Both the position numbers and the translations under genes were made by a program. Below the pieces are notes generated by a model, which did no database searches, was not told the origin of the DNA, and saw nothing but the letters and a program-made list of their open reading frames with translations. This document shows, in pieces, positions 45,878 to 56,587 of a DNA stretch of 64,000 bases (positions are counted from its first letter, which is position 1; every line of letters starts with the position of its first letter). The stretch lies in contig JARBJD010000061.1 of assembly GCA_033064195.1 (NCBI GenBank), positions 186,001-250,000 on the forward strand, in the 5' to 3' direction. Source of the stretch: Blattamonas nauphoetae (Eukaryota > Preaxostyla > Oxymonadida).

Positions 45878-48800
45878 ATGACTACTCCTCCGAACCAATC
45901 CTCAACACCCAATTTACAGAGGGACATTCCTCCTTCTGAATCGTTCTATTCACTGAATTTATCCGAACCTCATTTTCCAGTGTTGTCTCTTCGTCGCCGA
46001 TTCATTGGGAGGGTCGATAATCTTATTCGCTGGACCGACTTTTGGAATGAACGAATTGACAATAAGATTCTTAATGATCCCATTGTACGTTGTGATTGTT
46101 TCTTCATTTGTTCAGTTCTTTGTCTCCATCTATTTGGATATGTTCTTCACTCTCCAGAATCAACCAAAATCGTTCCAGTTTCAAACAATTGTCTCTGTAG
46201 ACGAGATCTATTTTGATGATCTTCAAGTCATTCACCTTGGTATTTCTTTTCGATATTTATAGTTTTTCTAGTTCCAAAGACACTGGAATCTACGCCTAAG
46301 TCCACTACCGGACCACGGACAGATTTCATGCGGTTTCCCTTCATCGTTCGACATTCCTTCAGGTCCACCTTCAGTGAAAATCTCGTCTCGCTCACATATA
46401 CATTTTTGTCAGTGTATTTCACTCTTGAAGAAGTCCACCTCTTCATCCCAACGGAATCTCAACGAAAGTTCGAGAAAGCTTTGCGAGAGCTTGTCCAAAC
46501 GATTCTCACATCTTTTGCCGAACAATCAATACTTCTTTTGAACGTATCTCAGGACTCAATTGCCAAGATCAACTTTTCATCAAGAATACATGCAATTTAC
46601 CCAGATACTCCTTTTCTGAGTCAAAAAAAGCACTTTTTATCATTTCAGTCATCAGTCGAATGTATTTCTTCGATTCTTCGGGATTTCCACAAAGACACGC
46701 TCATCACACTCACACCAGACGCACTCGCTTCTCTCGAACACATTATCGAACCACTCGTGTCCTCAGCCCTCCCAACACTCCAAGAACACCTGGACGACCC
46801 TGCGAGCGCTCTATTTCAGAGTTGGATGGATGCCATTTCGAAGGTTATGATTGCAACTGAGGAAGATTTGGTATGTTTTCCTTATTTTGGATTGGTGTTC
46901 AGAATGCATTCGATCCGTTCGTGCTCCCTCTGTTTGTACTCCCAGTCCAAGTCTGGAACAGACGCATCTCTTTATACAACAACAGACAGGAACAACAAGC
47001 AACCATCCTGAGAGAAGAAATGAACAGACCAGCTTGGCGAAAGTTGGAGTCGACGCTTCAAGGCCCTCATCTCCTGAGAACAACCGACGTGCAACCACTT
47101 CCCTCATCTCAAACGGAGCACGTCGAAATCTCTCTCGTAAACTCTCATCCGTTCGATACAACAACTCTGACTTCGGAGGAACTGGATTTGCTCGAGTCAC
47201 AAGAAAGCAGTTCACTGGAAGCAGATTCAGTCGAATCTGAGACTCTCCAAACATCTCTCCCATCATCTCAGTCGTCTGCTCATCTCATTTCCCCATCTCT
47301 GCTCCCTGTGTCGAATAGAATCAGCGTCACTCAACAAAATGGTGAAGACAGTGCTGACACTCCGAACGGACACGGAACAGAACATGAGTTCGAGATCGAA
47401 TTTACACCTCAGTTGATCACTGAACCTCTCACTGAAAACGACTTCCTGTGTGTTCTTTTCCTCTTTTCATCTTTGTCCGATCTCATCCTTTCAGACAAGA
47501 CGATGAAGAGCTGATCCAAACTCTCCTCAACCTCGAGTTCACAGTCACACACACCCAGTCGCTGGATTTCGTCCCTCTCAACAGAAATCTCTTCTCTCAC
47601 TTTGCCTCTCTTCTCAACTCCTCCAATCCAACCGTCCGCACTCACCTTTTCAATCTTCTTGTTCGCCTCAACGATTCCCCCACACACAAACCATTCCTCC
47701 TGAAATACACCTTCCCAAATGTCAGAACATCGTTTCGCGATTTCACACCAGAAACATTCGGATTCATGGAAATCTTTTCGATCACAACTTCACCAGAAGA
47801 CATTCTCAGCGCATACTCGATGCCCAACGATGATTCTGATCTAGAACCATCACAATACTCTCTTCCTCTCACCGACACTTCTTCAATTCACAACAGATCG
47901 ACACGTTTTGACTCGGCAACATTATCTCGCGCTATCTCCTTACCAAATGCAGACCTCTCACCTCTCCTGAACACAATCGATTTTGGTGTTTTCCAGCGGT
48001 ATTTCGGGCACGCCTCTCACATCTTTCCCAATATTCCCACTGACATGAACGCTCCTCCTGTTGGAACCAGTCGAGGCCACCTGAAGAAAGAACTCCAGCC
48101 GTTTGTTCCCTTGCTCTCCCATGCTCACCATAATCCTGAATCGTTCAAACTCTCATTTCGTCTTCTTCATCCGTCAATCCAGTTTCGAACGTTTATCCAA
48201 CTCATCAGAACATCCCTTGTTCATTCAGTCATGTTCCCACAAGTCCTTGTGGAGTACTATCTCGACGAAGCGGGGAAGTTTGAGCAATTTGGAATTGTCG
48301 TTGCCCTGTGCTCCCACCCAAACAGCATTCATCCTCAATTCCGCTCTGTCTTCTCTTTTGATGTGTTGATTGAGAGAGTGGCCAGAAAAGCGAGGGAACG
48401 ACTATATCTCATCAAGCATTCCATCTATATCTCATCAAGTTTTGATCAGACCTTTACTATGTCCCTTAATAGTCTTTTCTCATTTTCTCAACTCACTCTT
48501 TTTCACACTCACCACATCATTCTTGTTTTCATCTCAGTCTATTTCTCTCTATTTCGGATATTTTTGGTGCAAAGCATTTCATTCTGTTGTTTCAAATAAA
48601 AGATGTCGATCAAGCCATTGCTCGTTTCTTCCAATCTTCAGGGAGTGACTACAGCTGGACTCATCGAAGTGATATCTGTGTTATTGGAACCGTTGTCGAG
48701 AAAAAGTTGAGTACCATTGGTGAAATCGATATCAACACTCTTCAGCCTTCTCTTCATGTATCTCTTCCTCTCCATCTCCTTCATAATCTCCAGAATCTTC

Positions 48801-51800
48801 AAACTTTTCATCTGGACACTCTGTTTCGATTTCGAATGGGATTCAATCCACGTGTGTGTTGTCTTTCTTCTCGCACGTCGTTTTTTGAATTTGTCTCACA
48901 AATCAATCGGCTGCTCGTAGTCAGTGAAAGATAAGCTCTCCCGCACCTGCGTGATTGTGATGTCATGATTTTTTGGAAGTTAGACTTTGTTTCAAGTGTT
49001 TACGAACACGCGATCCAACAGTTCCCATCATCCACCTCACTCATCATGATATCCGCTCTTTTAGAAGCATCCTTCAAGAAAAACTATCTGAAAGCCCAAA
49101 AATTGATTCAACAAGCGACAATCGGATATCCGCACTTTTTCAATCAATGGACGATCTTTTCGATTGAAAAGGAGCTGGATGACATGGTTGAGGCAGAACG
49201 GATGAAAATGAATGATGATTTCATGCAAGGACTTGGGATGAACGATGGTGACAAAGGAGGAGGAACAGCTGGTGCACAAGCGAAGTTGGAGACGACGAAG
49301 ATGATTTTACTTGCAGTTCTGAACTTGTTGGACCAACCATCGTATTCTGTTGACCGACTGCACCGTCTTGCGCTGTTGGCAGCTCGAAAAGCGAAGGAAA
49401 CGTTCGAATACATCAAAAAACAGCTTCTGAATGATGTCACGGCGAAAGACGGACTGGACTCGATAATCACGAAACTGGAAAAGAAAGCGACAGCAAAGAA
49501 AGCAAACGAACATCAATCACTTTTTGTTGGAGAAGAGAACGAAAGACTGCTGCAGTTCGAAGTGTCGGCGAAGACAGTTCACTCAACGACGAAACAATTT
49601 CAAATATTGAAGCATACGTCGCAGATGTCGGCAGTGGTGCTTACACACGACTTGTTTGAGCATCTGGCAGCCCCGACGCTGGTGGGAATACAGTTAAGAC
49701 TTGGATGCGATCCTGTAGAACACGAAGACAGCTCTGTTTCGCAGTCTGGACTCGCTCAGTCTGTGGTCAGCGAGCGACAAAAGCGCGTTCAAGAAGGAAG
49801 AGGGCTTCACTGTGGTGTTCCCCAATCTGTCGCCTGCGTCACCCTTCTCGTCGACAACCGAGTTCCATGGGCTGCTGGACACGATCGGAGACATAACATA
49901 CGCAATCTCCGCATCGTCGTCGCTGCTGGCGAGTCCGACTGTCTTCACAGACGCCGACGAACACGAATCGCTATTGCGGGAGATTGTGTATCTGATGACG
50001 TCGGGGCTGCTGTGCGTGGTTGAGCCGATCAAGATTGGATTGTCAGAGATTCTGGGGAGGCATGAGAGGAATGTGGAAGTGACGTTTCTGACGATGATTG
50101 TGGTGCTGGTTGTGTTGGAGGTGTTGGTTGTGGTTGTGTACGGGTTCATTTGGTAGAAGCTGTCTCGAATGAAGAAGGGGCGATGATCATTCTCGGCCTG
50201 ATCCTGATAGAGAATGAGACGGAAGGGGAAGATGGACGAAGATGAGGCAGCGGGGAAGCAGACGACGTCGTTCTTCCTGACGAGCCCGCCGAACGACTCG
50301 GAATCGCCAGACATGGTCACACAGACGAGCTTGGAGCCGCTGATCAAGGTGTGCGACACGCCATCGGAGACAAAGCCACGAAGGATGGTGCTGGAGCTGG
50401 TGGACGAGCGAGCCAGATCGGATTCCAGGATGGATGGGTACATTTGTGGGGCTGGACAACGTGCTGGTGTGGCTGGTGTCGAACACAGAACAGCTGATCA
50501 CTCTGCCAGCAGCGGAACTGACGCCGAACATGCACGCAACATGAACGACATGCTGTGCTGAGCCCGAAACGAGTACTCAGATGACGATCACCCGCATTCT
50601 GAAGACGCTGTTCTCGTGTTGATCGACATCTTTTATTTGAAACAGTAGAATGAAGTGCTTTGCACCAAAAATATCCGAAATAGAGAGAAATAGACTGAGA
50701 TGAAAACAAGAATGATGTGGTGAGTGTGAAAAAGAGTGAATTGAGAATCTGATAAAAGACTATTAAGGGACATAGTAAAGGTCTGATCAAAACTTGATGA
50801 GATATAGACGGAATGCTTGATGAGATATAGTCGGCCCCGAAAAGCGATTCTTTCTCCCTCCTTCATGAATCTCGCTGTGTTAGTCATGGTGATCCAATCA
50901 CTCTTTCCAGAACAACCAGCTGCACGCATCCATCCGTTCCTCCTTCGCGGCCTCCACCTGATTGAACCTCCTGAGAAAGCTCAATTCAACCAAATTTCTA
51001 CGAGGGCGGTCATTTCTCCACTGTCTTCGATGAACTCATCCGATTTGAATCTCTTCAACACTTTCCCGCCTCCGAAAATGGTTCACTTGCATATGATGAC
51101 CTTTCAGCTCCTATTCCAGATGCACCCTTCGCTCCTCAGAACACCGAACCTGATCAAAAGCATCCATAATTTCATCTTTTGTTTCTTCACTTTTGATGAA
51201 TGGAGAGACATTCCACAGTTTCTGACCAGCCTTCCGTCTGAATGGGATACCGTCCCCCACAACGCCGACAGCCAAGTTCTCCAAAGTCAGCTCCGCCTTC
51301 TCTTGACCCTCGCTCTTCCTGAGACCTTCCCGTTCCCTCTGGGACCACTCATCCCTCGCGAACTGTGGTTCGGGTCCAAATTCAATGGGAAAGTGTTTTC
51401 AATCGTGCCGAACTTTGATGATGAAGTCGATTTTCATGCTCTCGTCACATTGGCAGTAATCCGAAGATATCTCTCTCCCGGTTTGTGTTCCATTTTTCTC
51501 AATATTCCCCCTTTCCACTTGTCATCGATGGACAGAGCGGATCCAGATCTTGCCTGTTCTGCAAGATTTTTTTGGACATCTTTCGCCTTCGGTGACCACA
51601 GCAGCGCTGATACTTGTGCGAAGCATCGTTGGCCATCGGAACGACACGTGGAACAGACGGCTCATCCGTCATTCTGTTTTCGAGCTTGTTGTGCGTGAAG
51701 TCGAGAGGTCGTCTCATTTGGACGATTTCGAGAACGGAGTGTTCATCCTGTCGGAGCTGCTTCGAACTGCCCAAAAAGGGATTGTTGAAGACGATAGCAC

Positions 51801-51831
51801 TGATGACGATGTCTCGTTGGGGTCAGTGTGA
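45878..51831 (+). CDS. gene E: about 1,100-residue protein of unknown function, six exons, one split by a TIR element
   Basis: Exons are 45878-46084, 46116-46239, 46272-46870, 46903-47447, 47495-48393 continued at 50848-51480, and 51536-51831. Introns are 31, 32, 32, 47 and 55 nt with GT...AG ends. The sum is 3,303 nt, exactly 1,101 codons. ATG 45878 (MTTPPNQSSTPNLQRD) is preceded by AT-rich DNA. The first half is helical with hydrophobic segments (LNAFDPFVLPLFVLPVQVW). A Ser/Thr/Glu-rich linker lies at about residues 370-430, followed by more helical sequence and the end DDSTDDDVSLGSV. Removing the element at 48394 with one duplication joins VARKAILSPSFMN in frame. Within 50995-51170 another frame (YEGGHFSTVFDELIRFESLQ) looks more protein-like than the open one, so two compensating indels are possible. 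Family not recognised. Confidence 0.75.
48394..50838. mobile_element. 2.45-kb TIR element with about 216-bp inverted repeats, in an exon of gene E
   Basis: Flanked by the direct repeat GAAAAGCGA (48385-48393, 50839-50847), 9 bp or 8 plus a chance base. Long TIRs (48394-48613 and about 50621-50838) are about 95% alike. Termini read GGGAACGACTATATCTCATC and GGGGCCGACTATATCTCATC, with CTATATCTCATCAAG repeated inside. The closeness of the two arms suggests a recent insertion. The terminus design matches the 2.46-kb element in gene D. The interior is a TmcB/TmcC-like host gene segment rather than a transposase. Confidence 0.85.
48614..50160 (+). pseudogene. TmcB/TmcC-like TPR membrane protein segment inside the 2.45-kb element
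   Basis: Early sequence codes for membrane segments (VKSISTLFSLLFMYLFLSIS; 48717-48920). It is followed by a TPR-type region: VYEHAIQQFPSSTSLIMISA, NYLKAQKLIQQA, then HFFNQWTIFSIEKELDD, a Gly-rich insert and AARKAKETFEYIKKQLLNDV. Further on are an ectodomain-like stretch in another frame (TEFHGLLDTIGDITYAISAS) and a membrane helix (LTMIVVLVVLEVLVVVVYGF). This order matches from memory the TmcB/TmcC TPR-repeat multi-pass proteins common in protists, some with cyclase or PAS domains. The parts lie in more than one frame without a clear start, so it is a truncated captured copy. Introns could explain some frame changes. Confidence 0.55.
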
Positions 51832-51870
51832 GAGAACGACTGGATCTCAGAACCAGACGAGGCGTAATCA

Positions 51871-52346
51871 TAGTACCCGGATAAACCCGTTAAGTCGGAT
51901 AAACCCGTTACCAACATACCCCACTTCACATTGATCCTTTTATTCTGACGACTGATATGTTGTGTGGAAAAGAAAGTAATCGGTAGAATTCTGAAATGAT
52001 TGGTCTCTTGTTCAGTCGTTTGATCGAGGTCTATGGGTCATTTCAAATCGATGAATGACCAGCCACGACACCCTGCATGTGATGCTGAGTACAAAGAGGT
52101 TGCATCTCAATGTACCATCCCTTGGACGCCTGGGAAGACATTGGCTAAGTTCCGAGCACATTTCGACTTACATTTTTCTCATTCCATTTCACAATCATTC
52201 TTTCAACAGTACCTCCTATTTTAAAAATAATGAAGAGAGTAATGAACGGGAAGTGGAAGGATAATTTTAGTGAAGAGGGGGGACTGCTATGCTCCTGTGG
52301 AATGGTTAACGGGTTTATCCACTCTAACGGGTTTGTCCGGGTACTA
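51871..52346. mobile_element. 476-bp MITE, 3-bp target duplication TCA
   Basis: Ends read TAGTACCCGGATAAACCCG (left) and TAGTACCCGGACAAACCCG (right complement), followed on each side by a second ATAAACCCGTTA block. TCA flanks both sides (51868-51870, 52347-52349). No coding capacity. It shares the design and target with the 3.06-kb element at 8267, so the two are probably mobilised by the same or a related transposase. Confidence 0.88.
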
Positions 52347-52683
52347 TCAGATCAGTTCTCACCTCGCTCGTCATGTAAGCTACCACTTAAATTTGTCAAA
52401 GTTCCATCACTTTTTGAAGTGATGAGTGATCGTTTGGATACTTCTCACTTTCAAGTCGGACACACTCTCCCAAAGAGGGCATCGATCTTGATCACCGTTC
52501 AGAATTCGAATTCTGGAGACAATGTCTTGGCTGATGACATTTTACACATCATGATTCTTGCTTATTGTGATATCCCATTGTTTTGAAGTGATATCATTCA
52601 GTGTTGTCAGACCCTTTGTTGCTAACCCACACTTTGCAGTCACAAGTTCACCTCTCACGTCTTGTACATCAAGTGCAATTTTG

Positions 52684-54850
52684 ATGGGAGCTCAGCAGTC
52701 TACATCGACAATTGAAACCAACCAGGATCATACAAGTTCTGAAACCTCTTTGAATCCAGTATTCACTCTCGCTTCAACTTTTCTCTCTCTGCCACTCAGT
52801 CAAACATTTCTACGCTTCTCGAAGGATTGCAATGTGATGATGAAGGTGTTCTTGTTGCAACGCTCGGAGCATTTCAGATCAGAGCCTATCGTTTGTTGTT
52901 TTTTGTATACTTATTCGATTTGTTGATGTCTGTTTTGGAACTTTGGATCTATTTCAGAAAGTGAGTCGAATGACTGTTTTGATGATTGGTGTCCTTTTCT
53001 GTCCCCATTGTGTTGTGGAGCTCACTCATCCAGACTTCTGGTCTTTCCTTTTCTCAATAGTTCATTCTCGCTTTTCAGGCTGAATTGATGAAATTGCTTC
53101 ACATTCTTTGTTTGTGATTTTCGTCATTGTGATGATGAATGACTTTTTTCTTGTTTTCAGATTCGAAATCACCATCATTCGTTCGCTCATCGCTCTCCTC
53201 TGAAATCCCTTCTTTCATCCTCACCCAATTTGGAGATTGGTCCAACTGCGTTGCATTGGAATCAGTTTGTTCATTTCTTGCTACTTCTCAATTTGTTTTC
53301 AGTGTTGTTCTTGCATGGAATCCCTCTGTTTCGAACCTGAAATCGTCGACTCACTTTTTCTCCAATACAAAGACCTGATCCTTTCTTCATTCCTCAAAAT
53401 CGGAAAAACATTACCTCCGCCTGCAGTTGTTACCACTTTGGCTCGAATATCTCTCTTTCCACATCTCAGAATCGCCGTCGAAGCTTACACTGCTCTTTAT
53501 CGCATTATCTATCAAAATCCTGCGACTTTCACTCTTCTTCCATCGCCTATCTTCCCATCGTCTTCCCCACACCAACAATATTCTGGTCTATCGTACCTGG
53601 CCGCTCTGAAACGAAAACTCCGAATCGTTTTCGCTGACTTACGAGCGAACTTTCCAACTGATCATAGCCACCTCCAAAAATACACACAGCTCATGAAGAC
53701 TGATCCACTTTTTCTCTCAGATTCCCTTCGCTTCTGTCGGAATTCCCCTTTCGCGCCGCTTATCATGGTCCATACAACTCCACCTATCGCAGTGTGTTTT
53801 GACTCTTTCCATCATTTCTCGTCGATTTAGGTTGACTCCAAGCTCTTTCCTGATTTCCTTCGTTTTATAAAGGAAGCTCTCCAAACAATTCTCAACAACA
53901 TTTCAAACCTCGACAATCTCATCGCTTCTCTTCCCTCCGACTCTTCTCCAGCCAATCAATCGGTTTCTGGAGTTGACCCACCAATCGCGGATTCTCTGAG
54001 ACTCCTTCGGCATGACTGTGAACTCTTTGTGAGTTCTGGATGGGCTGGCATGGGCGATCTGGCACCCAGAATCCCAGACTCCCACCGGCGTTCCTTCCAA
54101 AAAATCATACTCGACGATTCATCCTTCCCTGACCTCGTTCTCAACTCTCTTAAACTCACTCACACTTCAGTCTGGAAGACCACTGTCACTGCCATCACAA
54201 AGATTGTTTTTTTGTATCCACGGACGAAGGAACAGTTCAGGACAACCGATCTCGTGGGGCGGATGTTTGAAACAGCAGATTTTGTTTCTCTTCCTCTCTC
54301 GCAGTCAGAAACTCTTTTCGTACTCGCCATATTCATCTGCCTCATGTTGTCTCCGATTGGAGACGATGAACAAGCACGCTTTGAACATTGTCGTCTCATT
54401 CGTGTTTCTGTGTTCGAGCCAGCCAAACACTTCATCACATTCATGTTCCGGAACTCGGACAAACTCATTCTGAATGATCAAAACCAACAGCACCTCATCT
54501 GTCACCTCTGTCTCCTTGACTTTCACATCAAAAACATGGAACTTCGATCAGACGAACACGACACCAACATTGTGTCAGAACTTTTGAAATGGGAAACACG
54601 AGCGGTGGTCGAGATGGAGACAGAGGAGTATTTGAACCAAGTCATTCAGACGATGTGCAACAGAATCATGAAATGGAGATGGAACAAACGAGAGCGGCTG
54701 AAGAGACGGGAAGTGCTTTTGCGAGAGGACGGCTGGGACGATGCGATTGAACTGCGAGTGGTGGGGATCGAGACAGAAGCTCCTCAGCTGACGAAAGACC
54801 TCACAAAGTTATTCAGATACGTCAGGGGATTCAATTCAGACAGGCTCTGA
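52684..54850 (+). CDS. helical lineage-specific protein, copy 2 of the paralogous pair
   Basis: Same exon plan as the gene at 4283. Exon 1 is 52684-52758 (MGAQQSTSTIETNQDH), with a 41-nt intron to 52799 and a second exon from 52800. A middle exon has uncertain borders near 52965-53030. The rest are 53079-53109, 53161-53264, 53303-53791 and 53831-54850, with introns of 51, 38 and 39 nt at identical positions and phases. The end LLREDGWDDAIELRVVGIE matches copy 1. Divergence is mostly synonymous in the conserved exons, which argues that both copies were kept under selection. Function unknown. It lies downstream of gene E and the MITE, with no obvious functional neighbours. Confidence 0.8.
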
Positions 54851-55251
54851 TCAAAATTGGCTGGCTTTTGAGCCCGCATCCATCGCACTTCCACTTGTCA
54901 TGTCTGTTCTAACCCCGGTCCAGATGTGTATCATTCTCCTCTGGACTTTTGTTTCGGAGGATCGCATTTGTGTGAAGATGGGTGAAATCATAAGAAGATG
55001 GTATCTTCGTTGTGAAGTGTTCTACATCAATCATGTGTCTTAAAAAATGGTTTGAAGCCGGGAAACAGGATGTGAAGAAACACATCAGATCAGGAGGCAA
55101 TTCGACGAAACAACTAGTTTCTCTCTCCCAATTTCGACTTTATCTCAATTAAATCATCCATTTCTCATTTGTATTCTCATTTTGGGATGCCCTTGGAAGG
55201 GATGACGTTGGGACGACTTTACAAAATAAGGGAACAGATAATTTAAGAGAA
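54851..55251. other. intergenic
   Basis: About 400 nt between two plus-strand genes. It should hold the promoter of the surface-protein gene. Nothing else is seen. Confidence 0.5.
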
Positions 55252-56361
55252 ATGTTCTTCCTCTTTGCCCTTCTCTCTGCTTCAAATTTCCGCTCTACAA
55301 GCAATGCTCAAGCCCCTCCAATAGGCGTTGCACTGGAGGACCAAGTACCAAACGAAGGGACAGCCAATCTCGTCCTCGAGTTTAATGCCGCCACAGATTG
55401 CCCAGCAAGTTCAAAGATCACTTTATTCTTCACTGAAAACGGTCCCACGCCACCTGCACCAGTTGAAATCACGATCGACAGCACTCCTGCCCCCGACACG
55501 GCCAAGAAAACTGTAACCTGCCCTCTCACCGACATCGGAGGAACAAAAAGCCTCCAATTCGGAACATTGTACAAACTGACAAGCTACAAATACGGCACAG
55601 AAGATGCTGTCACCGTAAATCTCGGACCAATTCAAGTTGAGAGGGAACTTGACGAGGTGAAGGTCGTTCTCGAACCAAAGAACAAAACAACACTGACCAT
55701 CACTGCCAGTGTTGAAGAAGCACCAGACGAAGACTTTCCAGCTGATGCCACGTTCACCCCAAAGACCAAAGGCGGGAAAATTATCACCAGAAAGTTCACT
55801 TTTAAAGCTGGTGAAAAATCAGTAAGCGAAGACTTCAAACTGGCAGCGGCCGAAGCAGACGATACCCTTGTGTATGGCGAGGAGTACAAAATCACAACCG
55901 ATGGATTCTACATCCGCGGAAGTCCCATCACAATTGAAGACTACACCACGCTGGACATCGTGCCCAAGCTGGACAAGAAGGGAGAGAAGCCTGACGGTGC
56001 TGTTGACGAAGTGTCGATCACGATCAAGAACGGCCTGCTTCCCAAAGATGTCGCGAAAGACAAACCAAAACAGAACCTGAAGCTGACGACAGTTGAACCA
56101 GCCAAATCGAACGAAGAGTTCATCCTGAACAAGGCTGAAGGAATCAATTGGACCCACACAAAGGGACAGGTCGTTGTGAAGTACATCTACAACGTGGTAA
56201 AGATGAAAAAATACCCCGCTGGCGAGAATGTGAAGCTGAAGGCCACACTCGAAGTGGACGACCTCAAGTGGGAGAATGTCGAGTTCGCCTACACTGAGGG
56301 AGCCAAGAGTGTAACTTCAGTCGTTGCTGCTCTCTTCGCAGTCTTCGCGCTTGTCTTCTAG
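55252..56361 (+). CDS. secreted, probably GPI-anchored beta-sandwich surface protein
   Basis: A single 369-codon exon from ATG 55252 (MFFLFALLSASNF), with a signal peptide likely cleaved near SNAQA. The body is beta-rich with repeated units of about 95 residues (VNLGPIQVEREL, FYIRGSPITIEDY) whose Y-K-I/L-T-x-x-G pattern resembles the ectodomain repeats of the beta-helix proteins here. Few cysteines. The last residues form a short hydrophobic tail (SVVAALFAVFALVF) directly at the C-terminus, without a following basic segment. That pattern indicates GPI attachment rather than a true membrane span. It is Lys- and Asp-rich, with cleaner GC-ending codons than its neighbours, which suggests high expression. 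Probably a coat or adhesion protein. An intracellular role is unlikely given both end signals. Confidence 0.75.
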   Translation: MFFLFALLSASNFRSTSNAQAPPIGVALEDQVPNEGTANLVLEFNAATDCPASSKITLFFTENGPTPPAPVEITIDSTPAPDTAKKTVTCPLTDIGGTKSLQFGTLYKLTSYKYGTEDAVTVNLGPIQVERELDEVKVVLEPKNKTTLTITASVEEAPDEDFPADATFTPKTKGGKIITRKFTFKAGEKSVSEDFKLAAAEADDTLVYGEEYKITTDGFYIRGSPITIEDYTTLDIVPKLDKKGEKPDGAVDEVSITIKNGLLPKDVAKDKPKQNLKLTTVEPAKSNEEFILNKAEGINWTHTKGQVVVKYIYNVVKMKKYPAGENVKLKATLEVDDLKWENVEFAYTEGAKSVTSVVAALFAVFALVF

Positions 56362-56587
56362 GCAAATGATAGGAAGAACGTCTCTTGACCATTTATGGTT
56401 ACAGTTTATTTAGGATTATCGTTTGATTTCTGATGTTTTTTCAAAGGTTCTCTCAAAAATTGGTCCCAGGCCTGTTCACAACGTCGTAGTATTTTCATTC
56501 GAGGATGATCAAACCATTCTCTTTTGCTCTGTTTCCCATTCCTTATCGAGAGCTACTCTCACCTTCTCAGCCATTTTACATCCCTCT

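Noticed and set aside
49694-50443. 250-codon minus-strand frame
   Set aside because: Antisense of the TmcB/TmcC-like plus-strand sequence. It is Ser-rich and has no domain.
32514-50838. The exon-interrupting elements as ordinary introns
   Set aside because: The exact borders lack GT...AG. Joins that restore the frame use the target duplication, not splice sites. RNA-level removal by another route is left open.
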